NCBI GenBank assembly: GCA_036365455.1
Contig: JAWQUS010000004.1
Span: forward strand, 4,719,501-4,783,500
Origin: Macrosoma leucophasiata
Lineage: Eukaryota > Arthropoda > Insecta > Lepidoptera > Hedylidae
Length of the DNA stretch: 64,000 nt
Direction of reading: 5' to 3'
How positions within the stretch are numbered: position 1 is the stretch's first letter; every line of letters begins with the position of its first letter. The position numbers and the translations under genes were made by a program. Shown piece after piece: positions 38,805 through 49,369 of the stretch. The notes under the pieces are model-generated. The model had not been told where the DNA came from. It saw nothing but the letters and a program-made list of their open reading frames with translations, and did not search any database.

Positions 38805-40650
38805 GTTTGAGTTGGAACGAAGGACGTATACTTTAGAGGACTTCCAAAAGGTAACTGCAATTTTAATGGACTCTGGATGGAGTCGCTAAATTTTGCTTAT
38901 TTTCATCTATATCAAAAACAGGTCTAACGAGAGTAGATCAACGTCGTCAAAATCAAAATCTGTAGTAAAGGAACTAAAATAATGTGTATACTTGCTACTG
39001 AGATTGGTAGTCTCATTGATATTTAGTTAAAATTTGCATATCTGCCTTTGAAAGGATAAAACGAGAACACTACTTTTTAATAAGATAATATATATTTTTA
39101 TCTGACCTTACAATTGATTACATAGATAAATAGAAAACATTGATAAGTTCAAATATCATAAAGCATTCCAAACAAGACATGCCACCTTATAACTCGATTC
39201 TATAGAGAGTGAAAACGATGTAGCCGGGAGCAGTATCGATTCACAATCGATTCGTCACTGTCCGCTACCGTTGTTTATCGATAATGCACATCACTGGTGC
39301 TGCTGTTCGAGTCAATAATATACTAGAAAGCTAATATGTCTAAGATTTTTTTTTAATCTATTTATCGCTTTTACAAAAGTTTTATATAATTAGTTCAATA
39401 ACTAAAAAAAAACCGTAAGAGGTTTATGACTGTGCTATTGAGTCTATCATGTAAAATATTTACCGTCATTGGGTATACACATTATTAATATTTTTTTTAT
39501 TATTGAATGTCTTTACTACCCTTACCGAGCCTAGAAAGATACAAACGACGTTTTAGATTTTTTTGCTAGTTCTCAGCATGGCCGACTGTAAAAACAAGTT
39601 TCGTTTCGGCCTTGTACTATCTGTACTCATATATTGTATGTACACTCAAATGACCATTATGGAAAAACGCAGCATCAAATAAAACTGCATAATTTGTCTT
39701 AAAATTCATTTAAAATTGCGTCTACGAGCAAAAGCTGCTTCTATGGTGGAAGCCACTAGAATTTGGAAACTTACTTCACAAAATGAGAGAAAAGTTCGTC
39801 GAAACATGTCCCGAAATTATAACGTGTATGTCGCAGCAAGTGCTACATGTTTGCGAGTATAGACAATGAGCTGACAGTAAAGTTTGAATGTACATTAACT
39901 AGAGAGAGATAACAAGCTAAAGTTGTCCCTTCTAAAACTTTAGTTGCAACTCCAGCATGTAACTTTTAACTAGGTGTTTCAATTGAAATAAATGGGAAAG
40001 GTGGAGATTCAAATACGAATGTTCTTTTATAACCGTACAGCAATTAATTGTCATAATAAATAATTAAGTTTCTTTTTAACCAAACAGAGGATGTTCTCCA
40101 TTCGTCGGAATCTTTTTATGTAAGTTCACTTATTACTCAAATACGAGTGGACGAATTTGCAAAAAAATATTGTAGTTTTAAAGGATAACTTTACAGGGAC
40201 AGCAATTCAGGATCTGAAGACGAAATCGTAGGGAAATCGATGGTAACTAAAAAATTGTAGGCAGGAATAGTGTTTTCATTCATTTTTGTAAACCACTGGC
40301 TAAATTACAGGGCCATGAATTGCCACAAATCTATTATACACCACCATTAAGCGGTACGTAGAGCTAAATATGAAAAATGTAATAGAATTTGAACTTCATT
40401 ACGCGCTACGACCGCAACCTAATATCATAGCATCTGTTGTGATACGTCGTATTCAACTGATAACTCCCTGTTGCGATGGTATCGATATTTATCCTTATCC
40501 TTTCGTCGACGATTAAGGATTTCTGTCCATAAAATACTGCCTAATCACATCGGGTACTATGAATGATTATAATCTAGACCGTTATTTTTTTTTGGTATTT
40601 GTATCAGACCTGTATCTTTTGAATCTTGGTAAGTGGTTCGAAACAATTTT
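38805..40650. other. Long stretch with nothing recognised
   Basis: A TTATCGATAATGC site lies at about 39277. No repeat family, RNA or convincing exon is seen. Confidence 0.4.
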
Positions 40651-40710
40651 CGTAGTGTTCAGCACTATGGTATTCCGGTCAGGTGGTAATGTACAACCCT
40701 GTTACTGCCA
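40651..40710 (+). mobile_element. Family A internal fragment
   Basis: GTAGTGTTCAGCACTATGGT to AATGTACAACCCTGTTACTG matches the middle of the family only. Confidence 0.65.
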
Positions 40711-41175
40711 TTTAAATTGTGGAACGAACTTCCTCTGAGGTCCTTCCTCGGTGCTATAGTACGGAGTTCTTCAAAATAGCGTCAAAAGAGTCCTTCAGCG
40801 CTAGGCACTTTTACTGGTGGTAGAGCTCCAGTGACGGAGCTCGCGAGCGTAGGCACCACCGCGTTACCTAATATACTTGCCGCTAAATGCAGCAGTTCAG
40901 CACTATCGTCTTGCGGTCAGGTGGTTATGTAGGGCCCTGTAATTGCCGGCATAGAGGCACCTTAGGCCTCAGGAGTGGTAACGCATCTGCATTTCGACCT
41001 TGGTTTTTGTGTGGGTGTCTATAGGCTGCAGATATCACTTAACAACAATATGAACTGCATGATTGTTTACCACTTCCATTACATAAAAAAAGGCAGCGCG
41101 TTGGTAACTCCCCTGGTGTTGCAAATGTTCATAGGCGATGGTGACCACTTTCCATCAGGTGGCCCGTCTGCATAT
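40711..41175 (+). pseudogene. Jockey/CR1-type LINE 3' end split by family A
   Basis: The left part 40711-40808 (AATTGTGGAACGAACTTCC, GAGTCCTTCAGCGCTAGG) and right part 41091-41175 (GGCAGCGCGTTGGTAACTCC) rejoin across a family A insertion. Confidence 0.85.
40810..41090 (+). mobile_element. Family A element nested in LINE tail
   Basis: Complete head and A-tail. GGCA on each side (CTAGGCAC left, AAAGGCAGC right) may be a short target duplication. Confidence 0.85.
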
Positions 41176-41264
41176 CTGTCAACCTTTTTGACATACGAAA
41201 ATTAGCTATAACAGCTTGAGCCTGAGGAGTATGTATTAATTGAAATCTCTGCTCTTTATATAGA

Positions 41265-41445
41265 TACTAGTTGTTGCTCGCGGCTTCGCCCGCGTGGATG
41301 TCGTTTTATAAATAACTAAGTAGCCTATGTTCTCTCTCAAAGTCTAACTATCTCTGTACCAAATTTCATTAAAATCGGTTCAGTCGTTTGGGCGTGAAAA
41401 GGTAACAGACAGACACACAGACAGACAGACTGAGTTACTTAAGCA
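41265..41445 (+). mobile_element. CTAGCTGTTGCCCGCGGCTT-type repeat
   Basis: CTAGTTGTTGCTCGCGGCTTC, AAATTTCATTAAAATCGGTT and a CAGACAGACAGAC end. It is the same kind as 27045-27220 and is linked in Lepidoptera to Helitron-like elements of the Lep1 type, a placement I give from memory. Confidence 0.6.
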
Positions 41446-41494
41446 TTTATAATGTTAAGTAGGGATTAATAGATTTCAGATTTCAGTATTTACC

Positions 41495-41540
41495 TGCCAT
41501 CAATGTGAACTGTACGCTGTTTGCCACTTCAGAACATAAA
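41495..41540 (+). mobile_element. Family A tail scrap
   Basis: CATCAATGTGAACTGTACGC to CAGAACATAA is the last ~45 bp of the family. Confidence 0.6.
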
Positions 41541-41544
41541 TTAC

Positions 41545-41680
41545 GTATATTCATCAAATTTCAACTCAATCGGTCGAGTAGTTTCGGAGCAAATTGGCAG
41601 TGACAGACGAACAGACAAACTTACTAGTGATCCTATAAGGGTTCCTTTTTCCATTTAAGGTACGGCACCCTAAAAATATG
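41545..41680 (+). mobile_element. Family L repeat
   Basis: AATTTCAACTCAATCGGTCG, GGTTTCGGAGC-type segment, a CAGACGAACAGACAA run and final GGTACGGCACCCTAAAAA. Related copies: 47350-47490 and 51525-51645. Confidence 0.6.
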
Positions 41681-41837
41681 CAAGTGTGGGAGCGCGTACA
41701 AAAGTACCTCAACATATTTTCTAGAAACTATACATAATTATGAGAAGATAGTCTAAAGTCTAGACGTATTGCGTAATTAGCTATTGTTATTGTTTAAACA
41801 AGAAAGTTATTAAGTTGCTGTTAAGTGACTTGCATTT

Positions 41838-41936
41838 AATCTATACATCTATACAAATAAATTAAATTGGAGTGTCTGTTTGTAATATAAAAATAACCGC
41901 TTTTTACTAAATGCATATGTCCGTATACACGGTACT

Positions 41937-41967
<31 letters not shown>

Positions 41968-42182
41968 CGTCCGTCCGTCCGTCCGTCCGTCCGTCTGTCT
42001 GTCTGTCTGGTGTAATCCTGGGAACGGCTGGACCGATTTTGACGGGACTTTCACCGGAAGATAGCTGATGTAATAAGGAGTAACTTAGGCTACTTTTATA
42101 CTAGCTGCTCCCACGACTTCGTCCGGGGAGATACTGAACAATCATATATTCTCACGCGGGCGAAGTCGCGGGCACAGCTAGT
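41838..42182 (-). mobile_element. Family M repeat, copy 1
   Basis: On the minus strand it starts CTAGCTGTGCCCGCGACTTC, whose near inverted copy follows about 60 bp later, then GTAACTTACGCTACTC-like sequence, the microsatellite and GGAGTGTC/GACACTCC near the end. Copies at 46915 and 55397 have the same order. Confidence 0.7.
41934..42009 (+). repeat. Compound GTCT/GTCC/GTCT microsatellite
   Basis: About seven GTCT units, eight GTCC units and four GTCT units without interruption, inside family M copy 1. Confidence 0.95.
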
Positions 42183-42289
42183 TAATACATATAATAAGAC
42201 AGTAACAAGTTTCTATACCATAAATATTTTTTCATTTTATTAAATAGATTAAATAAGAGTAACAGAAACAAATAAAAAGAACATTCATG

Positions 42290-42652
42290 GAATTTTTGTC
42301 TTTTTGTCTGTTTGTCTGTCTGGCGTTGTGTGACGTTATAACTTCGAAACTACTCAACGGATTTGAACGCGGTTTTCACACGTGAATTAAATATAATTGG
42401 GAGCGCTGTCAAAATCGGTTCGTTGTCAAAAATGTTCGATTCGTCAAAATCGGTTGAGGGAAAAGAAGTAACGGTCAATTGAAAATTTACTTCAAGCACT
42501 GCTTCAAAACTTTTTAACAGAGTCGAATCTGGTTGACATAAACGTATTTAATTTAGACTAGCTCTGCCCGCGCCTTTATCCGCGTAGAATTTAAGAAAAT
42601 AAAATTATTGTTAAAATCTACGCAAACGAAGTCGTGGGCACAGCTAGTTTAG
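42290..42652 (+). mobile_element. CTTCG/GTCTG-linked repeat, unclassified
   Basis: Starts with TTTGTCTGTTTGTCTGTCTG and ACTTCGAAACTACTCAACGG, ends GAAGTCGTGGGCACAGCTAG preceded by GACTAGCTCTGCCCGCG. The terminal motif is shared with family M but the body differs. Confidence 0.5.
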
Positions 42653-42655
42653 AAT

Positions 42656-42790
42656 ATACTGAGATGTGAGAGAGCAATGGAGAGAGATTTTCTCGGCGTT
42701 TCCCTGCTACACCGCTAGGAGGAGATCCGCATGAGAATTAAAGTAGGCGGACAAAACCCACCGAATAGCGAAAAACTCAAGTGGTAGTGG
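42656..42790 (+). pseudogene. RTE-type LINE fragment, decayed
   Basis: Reading frames give RAMERDFLGVSLLH, then after a stop and shift EEIRMRIKV and LKW. These match residues in the RTE C-terminus at 28231-28692. Short and broken. Confidence 0.6.
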
Positions 42791-42824
42791 GCAATTGGCA
42801 ACGCATCTGCATTTTGACCATTGT

Positions 42825-43112
42825 TTTTTTTATTCAATGGAAGTGGCAAGCAACCATGCAGTTCACATTGATATTAAGTGATGACTGCAGCCTATAGACA
42901 CCCGCACAAAGACCAAGGTCAAAATGCAGATGCGTTACCATTCCTAAGGTCTTAGGTGTTATGCCTTTGTGCCGGAAATTACAGGGCCATACATTACCAC
43001 CTGACCAGAACACGATACTGATGAACACACACACACATTTAGCGGCAAGTATATTAGGTAATGCCCTGGTGCCTACGCCCGCGAGCTCCGTCACTGGAGT
43101 TCTACCACCAGA
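42825..43112 (-). mobile_element. Family A element, full length
   Basis: Complete. The ACACTACC segment has become an ACACACACAC run (about 43023). Confidence 0.9.
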
Positions 43113-43144
43113 AAAAATGTGTCTTCTGTATAGATGTCTATATT

Positions 43145-43218
43145 CATGATGCTGTAGTCATCACTTAACATCCATGTGAACTGCATACTTGTTTGCCATC
43201 TTCATCACACAGAAAAAA
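43145..43218 (+). mobile_element. Family A tail scrap
   Basis: GCTGTAGTCATCACTTAACA to an A-run at about 43218. Confidence 0.65.
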
Positions 43219-43219
43219 A

Positions 43220-43450
43220 ACAATTTTAACCGTGACAGAACTCTAATACTGTGTTAAGTCTCGAGACAATCGAGCTTATAAATATTATTATGTTTGCACG
43301 AACGATTCGATTCAATCAACTGTGATATCTCGGTCTAATAGCTGGATGTCACATCGATCCTTATCGATGTCGCTTGTCGAGTGAAAATCGTGATCATTTT
43401 TTATTTAGATTTAACGGACTAGAAACATTTGAAATTTTGCTTCTGAATCT
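43220..43450. other. Stretch with nothing recognised
   Basis: Contains ACATCGATCCTTATCGATGT near 43350, otherwise no feature. Confidence 0.35.
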
Positions 43451-43452
43451 AT

Positions 43453-43625
43453 CTTACTAATATAAAGCTGAAGCGACTTCAAACAAACAAACAATTGTTT
43501 GTTTGAAGTCGCTAATCTTAGGAACTAGTGGACCGATATGAAAAATAATATAAGAGTCCATTTATCGAGGCTGGCTGAAGGCTATATAACATCACGCTAC
43601 GCGGACAAAGTCAAGGCCACAGCAA
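43453..43625 (+). mobile_element. Family K repeat with foldback
   Basis: CTTACTAATATAAAGCTGAAG, AGGAACTAGTGGACCGAT, CCATTTATCGAGGCTGGCTG and ATATAACATCACGCTACG follow a dispersed Lepidoptera repeat whose start is normally a GTTTGTTTGTTTG run. Here the run is preceded by its own inverted copy. Confidence 0.65.
43472..43513. repeat. Perfect 19-bp inverted repeat, 4-nt loop
   Basis: AGCGACTTCAAACAAACAA and TTGTTTGTTTGAAGTCGCT around ACAA. Confidence 0.95.
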
Positions 43626-43915
43626 GTCGTACTTATAAAATTAAAACAGCATTATTGTATATATCTGCCGGACTGCCTGTCTTACCACAACCAATTGCAT
43701 CAAAATCCCTAAGCCGATGAAGTTTAAAGAAAAGAAATGTTGTACACTATTATACATAATAATATATATTAATTCGTGACCCAAATATGGACGCCGTTAG
43801 AAAGAAAGACTTTCGGTATCATCTTTCGGTACATCCAGCATGAGTTTTTTTTTTTGGTTTCGCAAATTTTATTATGTGGGTCATCGGTGTGAATAACTTT
43901 TTCGAGAGCTTCTTA
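43626..43915. other. Stretch with nothing recognised
   Basis: AT-rich, no feature supported. Confidence 0.4.
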
Positions 43916-43916
43916 A

Positions 43917-44270
43917 TGATGGCAACCCATTATACGTCCCACTGCTGGGCACGAGTCTCTCCCCTTTTTGGGGGGAGGCCTGGAGCTTACTCCACCACGC
44001 TACTCCTATGCGGATTGGTGGAGATACGGGCTAGTGGCCAACCCGCTGTCAGATGTTTTCAAACCGCCCATAAGGGCTCCGACAAGATTTAACGACTGCT
44101 ATCTATCGATAGCAACCGGGGCCGACGGCTTAACGTGCCCTCCGAAGCACGGAAACCCGCATTTAATTTGCCACTAGCGGTCACCCATCACACTACCCGA
44201 CCGCGCCCGTAGTGTTTAACCGAGTTGCTTATGATCAACACCAGCCGCCGGGCCATGCGCGCTTCAGGGA
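43917..44270 (-). mobile_element. Family C element, full length
   Basis: Plus orientation starts ATGGCAACCCATTATACGTC and ends GGGCCATGCGCGC. The box C-like segment appears as GCGGTCACCCATCACACTAC. Confidence 0.85.
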
Positions 44271-44274
44271 GAGC

Positions 44275-44460
44275 TTTATATATATCGGAAATTATTTTTG
44301 CGGATTTTGTCGCGTATATAATACATCCATCTTCCTCTCTTACCCGACGTTTCGGTTGCCGTGTTTTACAGCTGCCGTGGTCACAGTCAGTCTGCCCGTG
44401 ACGGTATATGCGAGAAAATCTGCGATTACAATTTCTGCAGTTCATGGATGTGTCACATCG
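44275..44460 (+). repeat. Family J-related fragment
   Basis: CCCGACGTTTCGGTTGCCGT, CCGTGGTCACAGTCAGTCTG and TATGCGAGAAAATCTGCG share the GACGTTTCGGT and CGCGAGATAA-like signature of the repeat at 63545. A piece of the same type (ACGCGAGAAAATCCGC) is near 45810. Confidence 0.45.
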
Positions 44461-44925
44461 ATAAACTTCTTATATATTTTTGCACACCCATGAAACAAAA
44501 TCAGTCAATTTTCCAATCTTAATATAAACAGTAGCAGGTTTAGTTGTTTAATAATAATGAAATAATGAGTAGGCCTATTACTAAACACGTATAAATTATT
44601 ATGTTTACTAATGATAATTAAATAACTCAAAGCGAATACTGATTACACAGCAACGCCGAGCACAAATCCGGGGTAACTTGGGGGATAAAGCGTCTTAATT
44701 GGTTTCAGATCTCGTCTGTTCATAATTACAGCAAAGGTACGTATTTTGTTTATAGGTAAAATTGCAGAAGTCGACTTCTGCAATTTCAGCATGTATGTAT
44801 GTATCAGAATCCTACCTCTGTTAGTTTTCAACTCGTGTGTGGCAATAAGAACAATACAATTTCTCTACTCTTTGTTATCAGTTTATAAAAGGGGAAACTA
44901 TTCTGCTTTCCTTACACTTGCTTTT
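44461..44925. other. Stretch with one perfect palindrome
   Basis: Nothing recognised except the palindrome at 44759-44786. Confidence 0.4.
44759..44786. repeat. Perfect 28-bp palindrome, no spacer
   Basis: AAATTGCAGAAGTC is followed immediately by its reverse complement. Confidence 0.95.
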
Positions 44926-44926
44926 A

Positions 44927-45203
44927 CTGGTGGTAGAGCTCCAGTGACGGAGCTCGCGGGCGTAGGCACCACCGCATTACCTTATATACTTGCCGCTAAA
45001 TGGTAGTGTTCAGCACTATCGTGTTCCGGTCAGGTGGTAATTACGGCTCTGTAATTGCCGGCACGGAGGCTTATCACGTTAGGCCTCAGGACTGGTAACG
45101 CATCCGTATTTTGACCTTGGTCTTTGTGTAAGTGTCTATAGGCAGTCATCACTTAACATCAATGTGAACTGCATGCTTGTTTGCCACATCCATAACATAA
45201 ACA
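44927..45203 (+). mobile_element. Family A element, full length
   Basis: Complete head to short A-tail, with small losses (GGTAATTACGG, GGCAGTCATC). Confidence 0.9.
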
Positions 45204-45214
45204 AAACCCCAATT

Positions 45215-45285
45215 CATCATCTCAGCCAAAAGACGTCCATGCCCGGACAAAAGCCTCCCTATTAGAGAAGGAAATGTCATAATCT
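45215..45285 (-). mobile_element. RTE-type LINE tail fragment
   Basis: CATCATCTCAGCCAAAAGAC and CGGACAAAAGCCTCCC in reverse resemble the RTE 3' end. Confidence 0.5.
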
Positions 45286-45292
45286 CTTTTGA

Positions 45293-45495
45293 AGCGCGCA
45301 TGGCCCCGCGGCTGGTGTAACGATCTACTCGGTTAAGAGATACGGGCGGAGATACGCATATGCGACAGTGGGTTGGCTACAAACCCTTATCTCCGCCAAC
45401 CCGTATTGGAGCAGCGTGGTTGAGTAAGCTCCAGGCCTCCCCCCAAAAAGAGGAGAGACTCGTGCCCAGCAGTGGGACGTATACCTAATGGGTTG
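45293..45495 (+). mobile_element. Family C element, internal deletion
   Basis: GCGCGCATGGCCCCGCGGCT is present, then about 150 bp including the box C-like region are missing, and CAACCCGTATTGGAGCAGCG to GCAGTGGGACGTATA completes it. The junction ATACGGGCGGAGATACGC includes a short foldback with TTATCTCCGCC. Confidence 0.8.
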
Positions 45496-45499
45496 TAAT

Positions 45500-45672
45500 T
45501 TTTTTTCTGTAGTGGAAGTGGCAAGCAAGCATGCAGTTCACATTGATGTTAAGTGATGACTGCAGCCTATAGACACCCACATAAAGACCAACGTCAAAAT
45601 GCAGATGCGTTACCACTCCTGAGGCCTAGAAGTTATGCCTCTGTGCCGGAAATTACAGGGCCGTACATTATA
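45500..45672 (-). mobile_element. Family A element, 5'-truncated
   Basis: TTCTGTAGTGGAAGTGGCAA to GGGCCGTACATTA. It lies right at the 3' end of the family C copy. Confidence 0.85.
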
Positions 45673-46105
45673 AATTGTTGGTTTTAGACCTTTCATAAGA
45701 GGTACTTGTCATTCTCAATTAATAAATAATTTTCTGATTTGGATTCTGATGGTACAAATATTTTCTTATAAACGTCGGGTGTAAGAAGAAGTTTGGGAGT
45801 GTTGTATACGCGAGAAAATCCGCAAGTTTAATTTCTACATAATATTTCCTTCCAATGAATGAAAACAAATAAATTTATAAACAAATAATGTAAGAATCTA
45901 TGTATCTCTACATCTATCTATCTCATCTCAAAGTTAGCAAATACTCAATTAAGACAAATACTGAGCAGAAATCAGCGACTCGAGCTATAATGGGAGATAG
46001 AGCGACTTAATTGCCTTCATATTTTGCTAGTTTACGATTGCAGCTAGGGATGCTTATGACGTATTTTACAATGAGGTCATAACAGGAGATGCCTCATTTT
46101 ATTAT
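45673..46105. other. Stretch with nothing recognised
   Basis: Besides the small family J-like scrap near 45810, no features. Confidence 0.35.
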
Positions 46106-46109
46106 TATT

Positions 46110-46384
46110 TTTCTTTATGTAATGTAAGTGGTAAACAAGCATGTTCACATTGATGTTAAGTGATGACTGCAGCCTATAGACACCCACACAAAGACCAAGG
46201 TCAAAATGCAGATGCATTACCACTTCTGAGGCCTAAAGTGTTATGCCTCTGTGTGTTAAATTACCACCTGACCGGAACACGATAGTGCTGAACACTACCA
46301 TTTAGCGGCAAGTATTAATATACCTAATGGTAATCCGGTGGTGCCTAGGCTCGCTAGCTCCGTCACTGGAGCTCTACCACCAGC
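46110..46384 (-). mobile_element. Family A element, near full length
   Basis: TTATGTAATGTAAGTGGTAA to GCTCTACCACCAGC, with a GGCCG-CA deletion in the centre. An old reverse scrap (ATGGCAAACACACATACATG) follows to about 46450. Confidence 0.85.
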
Positions 46385-46669
46385 ATGTATTGAAATGGCA
46401 AACACACATACATGTTATACTGTAGCCTATCAACATCTACATGAAATCAAAGATATAAATGTACCTTACCTTTTCATATCTGAAAAAACAGACTTCACTC
46501 GTGGAGTGAAATGTATGAGTGGATATTGCAACAAGAAAAAGCCTTATTCTTAACAGGATTTAATAGAGACGTGTTTATTATTCTGGCGGTTAAAATCTTC
46601 AGAAATACAATTTCCCTATGCCGGAAACACTGAAGTATCAGTATTTTATTTAAGTACTAGCTGTGCTTC

Positions 46670-46912
46670 GGAGGGCACGTTAAGCCGTCGGTCCCGGTTG
46701 CTATCGATGGATAGCAGTCGTTAAACCTTGTCGGAGGCCTTATATGGGCGGTTTGAAAACATCCGACAGTGGGTTGGCCACTAACCCACCCACCCCCACC
46801 AATCCGCATTGCAGCAGCGTGGTGGAGTAAGCTCCAGGCCTCCCCCCAAAGGGGAGAGACTCGTGCCCAGCAGTGGGACGTATAATGGGTTGCCATTATT
46901 ATTATTATATTA
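46670..46912 (+). mobile_element. Family C element, 5'-truncated
   Basis: Starts at GTGCTTCGGAGGGCACGTTA and ends with an ATTATTATTATATT tail. Confidence 0.85.
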
Positions 46913-46914
46913 TT

Positions 46915-47245
46915 ACTAGCTGTGCCCGCGACTTCGTCTACGTGAGAAAAAATATGATTGTTCAGTATCTACCCGGACGAAGTCGTGGGCGCGGCTAGTA
47001 TAAGAGTAGCGTAAGTTACTCCTTATTACATCAGCTATCTGCCAGTGAGAGTCCCGTCAAAATCGGTCAAGCCGTTCCCAAGATTAGCCCCACCGAACAG
47101 ACAGACAGACAGACAAAAATTGCAAAAAATGTTGTTTTGGTATATTATGTACCGTGTATACATACATATGCGTTTCGTAAAAAGCGGTTATTCTAATATT
47201 ACAAAAAGACACTCCAATTTTATTCATTTGTATGTTATGTAGATT
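46915..47245 (+). mobile_element. Family M repeat, copy 2
   Basis: CTAGCTGTGCCCGCGACTTC at 46916 and GACGAAGTCGTGGGCGCGG at about 46977-46999 form a terminal foldback. Then come GTCCCGTCAAAATCGGTC, a CAGACAGACAGACAG run, and ACACTCCAATTTTATTCATT. Confidence 0.7.
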
Positions 47246-47349
47246 TATTATGGAAGCTACAATACAACATTAGACCTAAAAATTCTGTGAAAATTTAAAG
47301 CGTCTACATTATAGCGGTAACAGAAATACATAATTTGTGTAAATGTTAG

Positions 47350-47490
47350 CTTTCTAGCTATCACTATTTATGAGATACAGCCTGGTGACAGACAAACAGA
47401 CGGACGGACGGACAGACAGACAGACAGCGGAGGATTAGTTATCCGTAGGGTCCGTTCTTACCTATTAGGTACGAAACTCCCTAAAAGATA
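47350..47490 (+). mobile_element. Family L repeat
   Basis: ATTTATGAGATACAGCCTGG, a GACGGACGGACAGACAGAC run, and GGGTCCGTTCTTACC-type end. Confidence 0.5.
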
Positions 47491-47619
47491 GAATTGAGAT
47501 ACAGAATAGCTTAAAAATATTCGATACGATTCTTTAAATTGACATAACTTTTTTATTTCTTAACCGATTCACATGAAACAAACACTAAATGTTAAGTGAA
47601 CTTACCACAATATATTAGT

Positions 47620-47787
47620 TAAAACCGCAAATCGAATAAGCCGTTTCTGATATTAGCGTGCGCAAACACACAGACAAACAGACATTTTTCCGGGATAAAA
47701 AGTACCCAGTATTGTGCGCCAAAGGTTAAAGTATAATCGTACCAAGTTTCATTGTAATCGGACCTGTAGTTTTTATGTGATGCTTGA

Positions 47788-47818
<31 letters not shown>

Positions 47819-47890
47819 AAATTCTAATTACATATTTGTGTTCGTTATCGATCTAATAACATCCCCTGGTATTTAATTTTTCAATATTTT
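47620..47890. mobile_element. CAGA-linked repeat, family L-like
   Basis: AGTTTCATTGTAATCGGACC, a CAGACAGACAGACAG run near 47795, and a first CACACAGACAAACAGAC near 47670. It is decayed and its limits are uncertain. Confidence 0.4.
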
Positions 47891-48054
47891 TAATGTACAG
47901 AATTTACACTTCTACAGATTTATTATAAGTATAGATTAGAAGTAGTGTCCCCCTATCTACTAGCAGAAGACTCTTTTTTCATTGAGCACATAGAGTATAG
48001 ATACAAATAGTATACAATAATACCAGCGGTGCAAATATCAAAATATGGCCATTA

Positions 48055-48200
48055 AAATTGCGACCAATAAACTAAAGGTGTAGAAGGCACTAATAAATCA
48101 CCAGTTGCTCCAGTATCTTCACAAGTTGCGTGATACTGGACCATAATAGCAAGGCCATGAGATTATAGCTTGAGCGACAACTTGGCTTTAGCTTCCATGA
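48055..48200 (-). pseudogene. Decayed tandem copy of the 48593-48826 exon
   Basis: Aligned without gaps to the minus strand of the exon-like segment 620 bp away, it shares about 70% of bases over 110 bp. The frame reads SWPCYYGPVSRN, then stop, then RYWSNW, stop and FISAFYTFSLLV. Two in-frame stops mark it as dead. Confidence 0.4.
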
Positions 48201-48592
48201 GGAATTTCCATTATTAAAATAGTTGGCATGTTTTAGACTAGAAATTCAAAGATGCTGACATAACACCTGATACTCACTAAAATAATGTTGCTAAAAACAT
48301 TTTCTAGTTATAAGTACGCGGTTCAGCTAAAGTGATAGATAATGAATGATAGTGATGCTGATGACCCTTTTTCACCAAGAAAGGCAATACTTAAACTATT
48401 AAAATCAATTAAAAAAAATAATCCTTTATTAGATAGATTATAAGTTTTACAATAAACCGTGGCCAGGACCTCCTTTTAAGTATACAATACCTGTGTTAGG
48501 AGGTCCTACTCTTCCTTCACATACGCTCCAAATTTTTGATTACATCTCCACAGGATTTTTTCAAGCAATAAACCTGCCTAATAAATAAAACT

Positions 48593-48826
48593 CTATAATA
48601 ACCACTTATAAGCATGGACTGTATTCCCTGTTTCCACATCTAATATGGTTCCAGCAATTACCGGCAAACAAATGGACTGAAGGTGTGGAGGTTGCGAATA
48701 AATCGTAGCTTGTCCTATTCTCCACCCATTGCGTAATAAAGAACCATAACGGCACTGCCATGAGGTTGCCGCTTGTGAAATCAGCTCAGCGAATATAATG
48801 AAAATTAATATTAAAAAGCTTATCAG
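48593..48826 (-). CDS. Candidate exon of a small secreted protein
   Basis: The minus strand is open for 77 codons from 48826 to a TAG at 48593. It starts with a hydrophobic run like a signal peptide (SFLILIFIIFAELISQA), then TSWQCRYGSLLRNGW, ATIYSQPPHLQSICLP, VIAGTILDVETGNTVHAYKW. There is no ATG. An AG just upstream (48820-48819) could be a splice acceptor, with the start codon in an unseen upstream exon, as in many insect secreted proteins. Two cysteines are visible. I do not recognise the family. A decayed tandem copy at 48055-48200 supports a real gene ancestry. Whether this copy is alive is unknown. Confidence 0.35.
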   Translation of the reverse strand: MISFLILIFIIFAELISQAATSWQCRYGSLLRNGWRIGQATIYSQPPHLQSICLPVIAGTILDVETGNTVHAYKWLL

Positions 48827-49109
48827 TCAATCTCTGATAGGAATACTTGGTGCCACTTTAAATGACTCAAGTTTTTAATTGAAAGGAATATTTTACTTTA
48901 ATATTATACAAGTTAAAAAATAAATAATTGGAAGCTCATTGAAAAGAGACTATTATTGCTAGGCTTACAGCCTTGGGGAGTATAGGTAAGTATTAGTGAT
49001 TTTTTTTTTCTTTCAAAAATATTCTTAATGCCTTTTTTTTCTGAATTTAGAAGTTGTCCGATGAGACTCAGTACTCAGGCTCTCCATTTATTCATATTTC
49101 ACTTCTAGT

Positions 49110-49365
49110 AACTTCGCGCCGGTATTTCCGGTAAGGGTAGGCAGAGATTTATGAATGCATTGAAGGACAACCGAACACCTATGAATCGCTATTTAAGTTT
49201 CATTTCATGAAATAAGTAGCGGGCTTATTACCAAAATCCCAGGCACTGGGAGACTTTTGAAAAACGGCAAAATCCCCATAGTACTCAATCCCTCCCGTAT
49301 ATCCCAATCCATGACCTAAGTATAGGTCGTGGTGACAGCAGGTCACTGAGGTCATACTGAGGTCA
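49110..49365 (-). mobile_element. Family B SINE, old copy
   Basis: CTTCGCGCCGGTATTTCCGG, GGTAGGCAGAGATTTATG and AAAATCCCAGGCACTGGGAG keep the family order. The tRNA head near 49330 is very decayed. Confidence 0.6.
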
Positions 49366-49369
49366 TCAC

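Noticed and set aside
41836..42054. Open frame with TDRQTDGRTDGRTDG repeats
   Set aside because: It is the translation of the GTCT/GTCC microsatellite inside a family M repeat.
47095..47818. CAGA runs as possible telomeric or regulatory repeats
   Set aside because: They occur at fixed positions in the family L and M repeats and do not match the insect telomere repeat TTAGG.
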